48,045 bases of DNA from Ruminococcus flavefaciens. Lineage in GTDB: Bacteria > Bacillota > Clostridia > Oscillospirales > Ruminococcaceae. A program made the translations under genes and the position numbers. The notes under the pieces were generated by a model. The model had not been told where the DNA came from and searched no databases. It saw only the letters and a list, made by a program, of their open reading frames with translations. Positions 23,463-31,711 of the stretch are shown one piece after another (the stretch's first letter is position 1; every line of letters begins with the position of its first letter). Location of the stretch: positions 1 through 48,045 of the forward strand of contig CACYSQ010000022.1 of the NCBI GenBank assembly GCA_902777125.1. Reading direction: 5' to 3'.

Positions 23463-24149
23463 TCACCCCTTTACGGCAGCTGAGATATCCCCAGCCGTTA
23501 TTTTTGCGCTTCCTTTTTCCGCAGTAACGCCGAGCTTTGCGGCAGGTGAGAATTTCGCTATCTCATTGCCGGTAATGCGGGGCATCGCGGAGAGCTTTTT
23601 GCTGCAGGCCTCATATTCCTCTTCGGGTATGAGGAATACCGACGAAACGAAGCTGATACCGCCGCATTCCTTATCGGTATCCGCCAGCACACCGAGCAGG
23701 TCATCGAGCTGCTGCTGAGTGAGGGAGGAGCCTTTCAGGGCGATATTGCTGAAAAGGTACTTCGTTCCGGAGGCACCTGCGAATTCCGCCGGACTTGTCC
23801 AGCCGCCTGCTGCACTGCCGTCCGCCTCGCCGAATATGGTTATTGAGGCAGAGACCAGACCCTTTCCGAGGAGCTTTTCCGAAAGCTCCCTGTCGAAGGA
23901 GAATGCGGCTTTCCGGACGGTGAGATCGTCGGAAATAGTATTTTCGAGCGGCTTGTAAACGACCGTGAAGCTCAGCTCCGAGCCGTCGTCCGGCTGACAG
24001 AAAAGAGTGGTCGTCCCGGTATTGAACCTGTCGCCTATATGAGTTACACGGAATGACTGACCGTATTTGCTGTGGAGGAGCTTTTTGACTTCCTCCGCAG
24101 TTCCGGCAGCGTTTTCGCTCATTCCGGTAAGAGCGTTGAATAAAAGCAT
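23463..24149 (-). CDS. Unknown protein between two T7SS effectors
   Basis: 228 residues, no signal peptide, no membrane helix and no motif I recognise. It is a mixed alpha/beta sequence with a central strand-rich part (FRVTHIGDRFNTGTTTLFC; LSFTVVYKPLE). It lies between two effector genes and touches both: its TGA is 7 bp before the TTG of effector 2, and it starts 20 bp after effector 1. Candidate roles are cytoplasmic immunity protein or chaperone for one of the effectors, or a T7SS adaptor. Ribosome site AGGGGTGATTTC. The position is the only evidence. Confidence 0.5.
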   Translation of the reverse strand: MLLFNALTGMSENAAGTAEEVKKLLHSKYGQSFRVTHIGDRFNTGTTTLFCQPDDGSELSFTVVYKPLENTISDDLTVRKAAFSFDRELSEKLLGKGLVSASITIFGEADGSAAGGWTSPAEFAGASGTKYLFSNIALKGSSLTQQQLDDLLGVLADTDKECGGISFVSSVFLIPEEEYEACSKKLSAMPRITGNEIAKFSPAAKLGVTAEKGSAKITAGDISAAVKG

Positions 24150-24168
24150 GAAATCACCCCTGATGAAA

Positions 24169-25851
24169 CTATCCGATCATTTCGAGAAGCTGGCGTTCTA
24201 CCGCATCGAACCTGTCCGCGGTATCGTTGAGACAGTTCGCGCAGGCGTTGATCTTTTTGGACCAGCAGACTTTCAGGTCGGAGGACATGAGATTCCATAG
24301 GTCAGTCCACTTGACCTTCCAGTAAAGCCCGTCGAGACGCGTATCGAGCTGTCCGAGCCTGCCGTTGATATCCCACAGCCTGTGAGCGAGGGCGTGGAGG
24401 TCGTCAGTATGGAGACAGATAGTGTTCTCGTTGCTGATATAGTTCTGAGCGGCACGGTAATTCGGGTCGATGAGCTTTTTGATGTTATCCTTGATAGATT
24501 TTGCGACATTGGTGAGGAATTCGAGGTATTTGCCCAGTTTCTCCGCATATTCCGCGATTTTCGATACATAAGCGACAAATTCCTCGATAATAACGAACAG
24601 GCCCTCAAGCTTGACCTGAATGTATGCAGCGGCGATATTGCAGATAAAATCGACAAGGATATTTGAATCCTCCCTGTTGTCGATCTGGAAGACGTATTTC
24701 CTGAGAGCATCGCTTATTGAGCGGTGAATGAACTTCTGACCGTCCCATGTGAAGAGTATCTGCGTGAAAATACCGTCAGAGCGCTTGATAAGGCCGACAA
24801 GTTCCTCAATAGTTGCGGTCTCGCCGTTCAGACCGGCTTTTTCGTCCTCGAAGGCCTCGATTATGGCCATGATCGAACGGCAGACGTCCTCTCGTTCCTC
24901 CGGCGGGAGCTTCATGATGTTATCACTGAGCGATTTTGAGATAACGGCAAGCTCGCGCTGATATTTGGTGGTCTCATAGAAGCCGCCGTTGTCATAGTCG
25001 TAGAGATTGCCCTCGATATGAGTGTTCTTCCAGTCGATATTTTCGCCCTTCGGCACCTTGACAAGACCGTGGGAATTTCCCATATCATAGACATCGCAGT
25101 CTGTTTTTATGTACACTGTGTTCTCGTCGGGAATGACCTTTATGCCGAGAACGTTCACGAAGTCGTTGTCGCCGCAGATCGAGTACATCTTATGGCGCTG
25201 TTTTTCGTAGAATTCCTCACCGTAGAGCTGTTTGAAGTATTCGATAGCCTCGGGCGAGAAGCCCTGACCGTCGTAGGAAATGCAGTTGTCCACGAGATAG
25301 GCGTATTTGGAGGCGACGGTAACGAACTGCGCCTCGTTTCCGCCCTTGGAGTGACCTGTAACGATGACGTTCTGGCTCTCTGTTACCTCAAGATCGCTCA
25401 TTATCGAATCGAAATACTCGGCGGCGTCCTGCTGATAGGAGGAATACTTCTTGTCGAAGGCATCGCCGTTATCGTACCATCTTCCGTCGCCTGTGCCGCG
25501 GTAAGCAACATAGATATCGGTGGCCTTGCCGTCTGGACCCTCATGGTAGAAGGCAGCGCCCTTAGCACCGTCGCTTCCCGAATATCCGGGCTGATCGCTG
25601 CACGAATGCATGATAAGGCTGCCTGCATCTGCGCCGTTTGGTGAATCAAGATACTGCTTAACAGCTATAACGGCAGCGCGGCTCTCATCAGAAGGGAGAT
25701 ACTTAAGACCGGTATACATATCATTTACGATCTCTTTAAGATTCATTCCGACATACTCATTTTTGCCGTTATTCATTTTAACGAGGGCATCAGAATACAT
25801 AAGGGTATCGAGCGCCATTGAGATATCCATATCGCTGGTAAATTCGGGCAT
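24169..25851 (-). CDS. T7SS effector-like alpha/beta-hydrolase with C-terminal targeting domain (effector 1)
   Basis: 560 residues from the ATG at 25851, which follows CGGAGGTGTGTTT; the frame is open 34 codons further but without a ribosome site. The hydrolase domain (about 60-290) has VAYRGTGDG, the elbow VTGHSKGGNEAQ (S168), ICGDNDFVNVLG (D228 or D230) and GNSHGL (H261), a plausible Ser-Asp-His triad of the Mbeg1/DUF2974-type lipase fold. A helical middle (about 310-460) leads to the C-terminal domain (464-560) shared with the protein at 21987-23456. The family suggests lipid or ester hydrolysis. The gene follows a WXG100 gene; no signal peptide. Delivery by T7SS is inferred from context. 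Confidence 0.78.
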   Translation of the reverse strand: MPEFTSDMDISMALDTLMYSDALVKMNNGKNEYVGMNLKEIVNDMYTGLKYLPSDESRAAVIAVKQYLDSPNGADAGSLIMHSCSDQPGYSGSDGAKGAAFYHEGPDGKATDIYVAYRGTGDGRWYDNGDAFDKKYSSYQQDAAEYFDSIMSDLEVTESQNVIVTGHSKGGNEAQFVTVASKYAYLVDNCISYDGQGFSPEAIEYFKQLYGEEFYEKQRHKMYSICGDNDFVNVLGIKVIPDENTVYIKTDCDVYDMGNSHGLVKVPKGENIDWKNTHIEGNLYDYDNGGFYETTKYQRELAVISKSLSDNIMKLPPEEREDVCRSIMAIIEAFEDEKAGLNGETATIEELVGLIKRSDGIFTQILFTWDGQKFIHRSISDALRKYVFQIDNREDSNILVDFICNIAAAYIQVKLEGLFVIIEEFVAYVSKIAEYAEKLGKYLEFLTNVAKSIKDNIKKLIDPNYRAAQNYISNENTICLHTDDLHALAHRLWDINGRLGQLDTRLDGLYWKVKWTDLWNLMSSDLKVCWSKKINACANCLNDTADRFDAVERQLLEMIG

Positions 25852-26002
25852 AAACACACCTCCGTTGAGATTGGGGATACAGAGCGGCTGCTCCGCTGAC
25901 TGAGACCGGCTGCATGGAGTAAGCTTCAGTCGGGAGAGCAGTATTTCCGGCATGGCTCTTCACGGGCAGCGCCGCCCGTGAGAGCTTTTCCGGAAGAAAG
26001 AC

Positions 26003-26305
26003 TTACTTGAATGCCTCGCTGAGGTTCGTATTCACGGTCTCAACGTCGAAATATCCCTGAGAAACGTTATTTCTGAGGAACTTTACATAATTGTCGATAA
26101 CATCGTAATAGGTCTGGAAGAACTTGGTAGCGAACTCATTGTAAGCGCTCTTGCTTGCCTCAAAGGCCTCGCCGCTCCATGAATTTCCGAGTGCATTGAA
26201 GAGGTCACGGCTCGTATTGAGCTCGTCGGTGAGCTTCTTGTTGAGGCTCTCGATATTTGAAGCGATCTCGGACACCTGATCGGTATTGACAGTAATTTTA
26301 GCCAT
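26003..26305 (-). CDS. WXG100 family protein, EsxA-like (pair 1)
   Basis: 100 residues, a canonical WXG100 protein: helical hairpin with SWSGEA at the turn (W43-S-G45) and the C-terminal export signal GYFDVE (Y85-x3-E89), ending LSEAFK. Such proteins form dimers that are exported by EssC and help recruit other substrates. The ATG follows GGAGGGAGCAAA. It lies 12 bp after the W-x-A protein gene (26318-26620), its likely heterodimer partner. Downstream, 151 bp before the effector gene, there is a gap with an imperfect GC-rich pairing. Confidence 0.88.
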   Translation of the reverse strand: MAKITVNTDQVSEIASNIESLNKKLTDELNTSRDLFNALGNSWSGEAFEASKSAYNEFATKFFQTYYDVIDNYVKFLRNNVSQGYFDVETVNTNLSEAFK

Positions 26306-26317
26306 TTTGCTCCCTCC

Positions 26318-26620
26318 TTAGTTTGCAAGCTTCTTGACCTGTGAGCTGTTGTCGTCACAGTGAGTCTTGTAGTTGTTGCTCTGCTGAGCAAGTGTTTCGC
26401 TTGCTCTCTGAAGATGATCTGCCATAGCCTTGAGATCCTCACAGAAGCCGCTGATCTGGTTTACGAAAGCGAGGTTATCCTCAGCGTCCCAGGCAGCGCC
26501 CATAGTCTGTGCCTTTTCCATAAGCTGTGCGGAGATGTCGCGGTAATTAGCCGAGATGTCCAAGAGCTTCTTGGAGGTATCGGACATTACCTGCGGATCA
26601 GTCGTAAAAGTTTTTCCCAT
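26318..26620 (-). CDS. WXG100-like protein, W-x-A variant (pair 1)
   Basis: 100 residues, helical hairpin with AAWDAEDNLAF at the turn (W44-D-A46) instead of WxG. It has no YxxxD/E tail and ends DDNSSQVKKLAN. Paralogous to 21144-21461 by the shared W-x-A-E-D motif. WXG100 heterodimers commonly have only one partner with the export tail; here the neighbour at 26003-26305 has it. The ATG follows AGGAGGAAAAAATC. High confidence for the family, moderate for the pairing. Confidence 0.82.
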   Translation of the reverse strand: MGKTFTTDPQVMSDTSKKLLDISANYRDISAQLMEKAQTMGAAWDAEDNLAFVNQISGFCEDLKAMADHLQRASETLAQQSNNYKTHCDDNSSQVKKLAN

Positions 26621-26667
26621 GATTTTTTCCTCCTGATAAGATTTTGAATTTGTTCACTGAACAATTC

Positions 26668-26922
26668 TTATATCAATATGAGCTGCGATCCGTTTCGGAT
26701 TCCCTGATCATAAGCAGTCATATCAACATCGTAGATATCGCCGGTCTCAGCATTGAGGAGAACAGCCTGTCTGCCGGCTTTGTAGCTGCCCTCCGAGAGG
26801 TCTGCGGCAAGGACTGCCGCAAGGGGAGCTATCTCGCCCATACGGCTCATTGCCGGTATCCTCATATCGAATTTTTTTCCCGCTGCCGGGAGACTTATTT
26901 CAACGAGATACTTGATCGCCAT
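26668..26922 (-). CDS. YukD/EsaB-like ubiquitin-fold protein
   Basis: 84 residues from the ATG at 26922, or 87 from a GTG at 26931. The sequence has a beta-grasp look: strand KYLVEISLPAAGKKFDMRIP, a helix, then ADLSEGSYK and a final strand QLILI. YukD/EsaB is a small cytosolic component of T7SSb. Unlike ubiquitin it has no GG tail. It overlaps the 3' end of essC by 23 bp in another frame, the usual tight coupling, and lies directly before the WXG genes. I place it as EsaB from position and fold plan, not from sequence motifs. Confidence 0.68.
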   Translation of the reverse strand: MAIKYLVEISLPAAGKKFDMRIPAMSRMGEIAPLAAVLAADLSEGSYKAGRQAVLLNAETGDIYDVDMTAYDQGIRNGSQLILI

Positions 26923-29900
26923 CGTTTTCACCGCTTTCCGAGATCAGCTTGCACAGAGAAGCCTCACCCTTTTCCAAGGTGTAGCCGAGCGGGGCTGCGA
27001 TAGCCTGCCGCATAGCCGGAGTAGTGGCATTCGGCTTGATAACATACTGCTCTGTAACGCCGTTTCCGCACCAGATACCGTCTGTGCCGGAGATCTGCTT
27101 CTTGAACCAGGGATTGAAGGAATATCCGGAAATATCCTTTGCGTTATCGGCGATGAGCATATTGAACCTGAAAGCGGGATCGTTCTTTTCGAGGACGAGC
27201 CTCAGTCTTTCCGGAAGATCGTCCGCCAGACAGTCATTCAGGCTTTTCATGGAGATGAAGATACACATTGCAAAGCTGAAATCCGGAATGCTTTTTCCGG
27301 CTTCGATAGCGTCCTTGTAGGAGTTATTGCGCTTCACGATCTCCTCGAAGAGCTGCATGATGCCTTCGCCGCACTGTTTTGCGCCGCTGTAGAAGCGCAG
27401 TCCCTCGCGGGATTCTGGAGCATCGGAAGCGAACTTCGCCTCCGGGTCAAAGACGATGATCTCGAGGCTGCTCACTCTGTAGAGCATGGAGAGGAACTCG
27501 CCGAGGAAGCTCATATGGTCTCCGCCGGCGGAGGTGAGAAGATTTATGCAGTGGAGCGAGAAGTCGAATTTCTGTATGCGGAGGGTGTTCTTGTTCACGC
27601 CTACCGGAAGCTCGAGAGGCTTCTTTTCGTTCACTGCGGGGAGCAGGAAGTCGGCATCGACAACATTCGGGAGAACAGGTATTTTCTCGGCGGTGCTGCC
27701 GTTCCAAGAGGAGCGTATCTCCTCGCATTTTTCCTGTATTGCGGTAAATTCGGGGATACCCCTGCAAATGTGTGCGGACTGGAATTCGAGCAGCTTATCG
27801 CGCTTTACGAGACCTCTGCCCTTGAGCTTTGCTGGGAAGAGACCGTCCGTTTTGCCGAGTATAGCGGAATAATCGCTGTCGTCGTTCTGCTGGAGGACGA
27901 GATGCTGCTTGAAGTTCTGGGCTATCCTGTAGCGTATACCGTTAGCCGCGATGGTCGTGAGAATGAAGTAGATGCCGTATTTCAGCCCTTCACGGGAGAG
28001 GAAGATGATATCGTCCTCGTTATCGGCGTAAAGCTCTGCGAAAGCGGCGTAGTTGTGTATTATCACCACGACTGCCGGCATATCGCCGCTGCCCTTCTGA
28101 CTGTAGGAAGTGAAGTCCACACCGAGCATGGAGAGCTTTTTCTTGCGTTTTTTGATCTGCTGATAGAGCGATTTGAAGAGGCGGGTGATCTTTTCGCTGT
28201 CGCTGGACAGCATTACCTCGCCGACCTGCGGTGCGCGCGAGAAAGCGCCGAGGGTCTCATCGGCAAAATCGAGCATATAGAGGTTCACCTCATCGGCGGT
28301 ATGGCCGGTAATGAGGGAGTATACGATAGTATTGACGAGAAGCGATTTACCGCTGCCTGCCGCACCGTAGACGATAGCGTTGCCCTCCTCGGAAATGGGG
28401 AGCGTCAGGAGCCCCTGCTTCTGATTTGCCGGGTCGTCGTATTCGCCGATAACAGGACTGAGCAGACCCTTGCGGACGCTGTCGCTGTATGCGGAGGGGT
28501 ACTTCTTCTCGAGCTCACTGAGCACGATGACCTCGGGGATAGGATCGAGCCAGAGAGGTCTTGCAAAGGCGCCCTCCTCCTTGGCGATACTGCGGAGGTA
28601 ATCGGTAACGGTATCGAGCTGTTTTCTTGTTTTACCGGCGGCGCTGTGCGAAGCTCTCGGCTTGACAGCACGGAGGATATGACCGTTGAGGTCGATAGCC
28701 TCGACGCCGTTGTCCTTTTCGACGATGACCTTGTCGGAGGGGATATAGTCGGCGCCTGCCCATGAGGACTGTCCGAGCTCGAAAAGCTCATTGTAGCCGA
28801 CCTGGAGGTAAAATCTTCCGGTATCGGAGAGCTCAGCCGCATCGGGACGCTTGAGCATATCCATACTGTCCTGCCTCTCCTGCACCTTCAGGCACACGCG
28901 GAAACGGCTGTTGCTCCATATCTGGTCGTCAACGACGCCGGAGGGCTTCTGAGTAGCGAGTATGAGGTGTACGCCGAGGCTTCGTCCGATACGCGCCGCA
29001 CTGATGAGCTCGGTCATGAACTCGGGCTGCTGCGTTTTGAGCTCGGCGAACTCGTCCGCGATGATGAAAAGGTGCGAAAGCGGCTCTGCCACAAGCTTCT
29101 GACGGTAAAGCTTCTGGTACTGGTAGATGTTCATATTGCTCTCGCCGATGAGCTTGCTCGCGGCGGAGAGAAGAGCCTGACGGCGTTTCAGCTCGCTGTT
29201 TATGGAGACGAGCGAGCGCTTGATAGCGGAGCCGTCGAGGTTGGTGATGATACCCGCGGTGTGCGGGAGGTTATCGAAGGATTTCGCCATACCGCCGCCC
29301 TTGTAGTCGATCATGATGAAGGAGACCTCCTTCGGGTGGAAGCTGACTGCGAGGGAGAGGATATAGGTTATGATGAATTCACTCTTGCCCGAGCCGGTCA
29401 TACCTGCGACGAGGCCGTGCGGACCGTGGTATTTTTCGTGGAGGTCGAGCACGAAGAGGTCGCCGTAGGGGTTCACGCCAACGGGAACGGCAAGGCTTTT
29501 TGTGAGATCGTTCTCCTTCCAGCGTATCGCGGCATTGAGGTGTTCGACCTTGCCGACGCCGAGCATCTGGAGGAAGGTTATCATCTTGGGCAGTTTCGTG
29601 GACTGGTCGCTGTCATCGAGCTGAATGTTCGCGAGCTGTCTGCTGAGCTCGATAGGCGGGAGATGAAGCTGTATATCGGGACGGAAAGGAGTAACGTTTC
29701 CGGTCACATCGTTCTTGTCGTAGAGTCTGCCGCTGAGCTCATCGAGCTCAATGACCTTGGAGCATTCCTTCGGTAGCATACGCAGCTCCGAGAATACCGA
29801 GAGGACGCTCATATGTATCTTTTTCTTGGAGGCGAGGATATTTTTCAGCACCTCTGTACGGTTGAACTGCTTCTTGCTCAGAGCAAAGATGATGTAGAAG

Positions 29901-31519
29901 GGCTGCTCGTCCACAAGATCGGTTTCGTTCATCTCCTCACGGTAGCTGAACACTCTTTCGAGGTAGGCGGAGACGGATTTTGCCTCCTCGGGGGTAGAGG
30001 CGATAAAGCGGAAGGACTTCTCCTTATCCCATACATGGGGAAGCCACTTTGTAAAGCCGAAATCGTCCTCATCGTCCTTGTCGTAGAGGAAAACGAGCTT
30101 GACCTCGTCGTAGCTGTAGAGGGCGGCGAGCTGAATGATAATGCCCTTGACGAATGGGACGAGCTCGCTGCGGCTTCCGGTCATACCGATGGACTCATCG
30201 AGAAGCGACACCGAGATCGGAACGTTCCGGAGTATCTTGGGTTCCTCGCAGAGCTCGAGCATTCTGTCCTCAAGGACATCGTCGAACAGCGAGAAGCGGC
30301 GTTCGTTGTACTGCAAGCGTCCGAGCATCGGGAGGTCGCCCATACCGATGCGGAAGGTGAGGAAGTCGTTCTGACCGATGCTGCGTTCCCAGAGATTGCG
30401 CTGTACCTGCATTATCCTGCGCTCGCATTCCTCGGAGGTTATGACGTTCTCGTGGAGGATCTGAGCCTGTTCCTCGCAGGCAGCCTTGATGTCAAGGCGT
30501 TTCATTTCGAGGTATTCGTTATATTTCGCACGGCGGAGCTTTTCTTTGGCATCGCGCTGTTTGCGGGTATATTTTCTTGTGAGGGTAGGCCAGAGGAGGG
30601 TTCCGAGGCACATACTTCCCGACATCACGACGGTCGGGATAGCCATTTTGACGTTGCCGGTAGCCATAGCGTTGGTAACGGCGAAAGCGCCGGTGGTCAT
30701 TGAAGCCATAGCCATAGTCATGGCGGGACCCACGGTGAGTATCACGGGGAGCTCGTCCTGATTATTCTCCTTTGGAGGCGAATCTATGGGCATTTCCACG
30801 GGAGTGACGTCTCTCTTGAAACGCGGTGAGCGGTCGAAGAAATACTCCTCGCGGCTGTCATCGAGCTCCTCGGCGGAGACTGCCGGAAGCGCCAGCGGCT
30901 TGAACAAGCCGGAGTTCAGCTTGACGCGCTTATCGGGGTTATTTATGGAGATACAGCCTTTTCCGAGGATTATCTTCATGCCCATTATGAAGATCATGTC
31001 ACCGAAATGCAGCTCGGTCTCGTTTGTACGGATACCGTTCACGAAAGTACCGTTTTTGCTCGTGGTATCGCTGAGGAACCATTTTCCGGTAGAATACTGC
31101 AATTTAGCGTGTTCGGAGGAGACATACTCGTTATCATAAACTATCGCCCGGAGTGATCTGCCGTTGCCGACGGTAATGAGGCAGGTCTCCGGGACGCGGA
31201 ATGCTGAATATTCTATCCTGTCGTCGGTATATTCCTCAGTAAAGAGGTAGATCCTGTCACTTGCTGCGGAGCTGTTTTTTATCTGAAATAAGCGCTTGGG
31301 AACCACCTCGTCCGGTGTGAGGGCGTGACCGTCATCGGCAACGCCGTCCTTGACTCTGATGCTGTATTCTGCGGAGGCTTTTATGCGCCAAACGTTTTCG
31401 ACGCCTTCTATCGTGAGGACGTTTTGTCCCAACGGGTCAGAAAATCTGAACTGACCTGATATTTTTGGGGGAAGTATAATAGAACTGAGGTTATCGTTGT
31501 ATACAAAATTGACTATCAA
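26900..31519 (-). CDS. essC: EssC/YukB-type FtsK-SpoIIIE ATPase, T7SS core translocase
   Basis: 1539 residues. An N-terminal FHA domain (about 120-190, SSEHAKLQ and SKNGTFVNG) precedes two hydrophobic segments (about 258-310) and then three ATPase-like domains. Domain 1 has Walker A GMTGSGKS (706-713) and Walker B IIADEFAE; domain 2 has GAAGSGKS (1052-1059); domain 3 (about 1300 onward, LLTSAGGDHMS) has lost the Walker A lysine, as is common in EssC. It is the motor that recognises and exports WXG-type substrates. I prefer the TTG at 31519 (ribosome site CGGAG 8 bp upstream) because the ATG at 31549 lies essentially at the predicted transcription start; the difference is 10 residues. It heads an 11-kb operon. 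Confidence 0.93.
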   Translation of the reverse strand: MIVNFVYNDNLSSIILPPKISGQFRFSDPLGQNVLTIEGVENVWRIKASAEYSIRVKDGVADDGHALTPDEVVPKRLFQIKNSSAASDRIYLFTEEYTDDRIEYSAFRVPETCLITVGNGRSLRAIVYDNEYVSSEHAKLQYSTGKWFLSDTTSKNGTFVNGIRTNETELHFGDMIFIMGMKIILGKGCISINNPDKRVKLNSGLFKPLALPAVSAEELDDSREEYFFDRSPRFKRDVTPVEMPIDSPPKENNQDELPVILTVGPAMTMAMASMTTGAFAVTNAMATGNVKMAIPTVVMSGSMCLGTLLWPTLTRKYTRKQRDAKEKLRRAKYNEYLEMKRLDIKAACEEQAQILHENVITSEECERRIMQVQRNLWERSIGQNDFLTFRIGMGDLPMLGRLQYNERRFSLFDDVLEDRMLELCEEPKILRNVPISVSLLDESIGMTGSRSELVPFVKGIIIQLAALYSYDEVKLVFLYDKDDEDDFGFTKWLPHVWDKEKSFRFIASTPEEAKSVSAYLERVFSYREEMNETDLVDEQPFYIIFALSKKQFNRTEVLKNILASKKKIHMSVLSVFSELRMLPKECSKVIELDELSGRLYDKNDVTGNVTPFRPDIQLHLPPIELSRQLANIQLDDSDQSTKLPKMITFLQMLGVGKVEHLNAAIRWKENDLTKSLAVPVGVNPYGDLFVLDLHEKYHGPHGLVAGMTGSGKSEFIITYILSLAVSFHPKEVSFIMIDYKGGGMAKSFDNLPHTAGIITNLDGSAIKRSLVSINSELKRRQALLSAASKLIGESNMNIYQYQKLYRQKLVAEPLSHLFIIADEFAELKTQQPEFMTELISAARIGRSLGVHLILATQKPSGVVDDQIWSNSRFRVCLKVQERQDSMDMLKRPDAAELSDTGRFYLQVGYNELFELGQSSWAGADYIPSDKVIVEKDNGVEAIDLNGHILRAVKPRASHSAAGKTRKQLDTVTDYLRSIAKEEGAFARPLWLDPIPEVIVLSELEKKYPSAYSDSVRKGLLSPVIGEYDDPANQKQGLLTLPISEEGNAIVYGAAGSGKSLLVNTIVYSLITGHTADEVNLYMLDFADETLGAFSRAPQVGEVMLSSDSEKITRLFKSLYQQIKKRKKKLSMLGVDFTSYSQKGSGDMPAVVVIIHNYAAFAELYADNEDDIIFLSREGLKYGIYFILTTIAANGIRYRIAQNFKQHLVLQQNDDSDYSAILGKTDGLFPAKLKGRGLVKRDKLLEFQSAHICRGIPEFTAIQEKCEEIRSSWNGSTAEKIPVLPNVVDADFLLPAVNEKKPLELPVGVNKNTLRIQKFDFSLHCINLLTSAGGDHMSFLGEFLSMLYRVSSLEIIVFDPEAKFASDAPESREGLRFYSGAKQCGEGIMQLFEEIVKRNNSYKDAIEAGKSIPDFSFAMCIFISMKSLNDCLADDLPERLRLVLEKNDPAFRFNMLIADNAKDISGYSFNPWFKKQISGTDGIWCGNGVTEQYVIKPNATTPAMRQAIAAPLGYTLEKGEASLCKLISESGENDGDQVSR

Positions 31520-31560
31520 GCCCTTCACTCCGTTTCTGATATGATCCATTGTCAGGATAA

Positions 31561-31589
31561 ATTATATCACAGAAACGGAAATAAGTCAA
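31561..31589 (-). promoter_or_regulatory. Sigma-A promoter of the T7SS operon
   Basis: Minus strand TTGACT (31584-31589), 17-bp spacer, TATAAT (31561-31566); transcription would start near 31553. No other promoter was seen down to 20108, so it probably drives all eleven genes. Confidence 0.85.
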
Positions 31590-31673
31590 GCATAATAAAC
31601 CAAAAACATTTCACAAAAAGAAGGAATTTGTGATATTTTTTCAAAAAATACTTTCAGGAATATCCAGAGAGAC

Positions 31674-31702
31674 AAAAAACGGACGCGGCATTAACCGCGT
31701 CC
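31674..31702 (-). terminator. Terminator of the yabP-yabR operon
   Basis: GGACGCGG/CCGCGTCC stem (31681-31702) followed on the minus strand by GTTTTTT. It separates yabR from the T7SS promoter. Confidence 0.85.
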
Positions 31703-31711
31703 GGATTATGG

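Noticed and set aside
25852-25953. N-terminal extension of effector 1 (34 extra residues)
   Set aside because: No ribosome site; GGAGG is correctly placed for the ATG at 25851, and the extension is unlike the second effector.
26912-28765. 617-codon open frame on the plus strand opposite essC
   Set aside because: Mirror of the minus-strand gene with biased third positions; no ribosome site and no recognisable domains. The essC frame explains the sequence fully.
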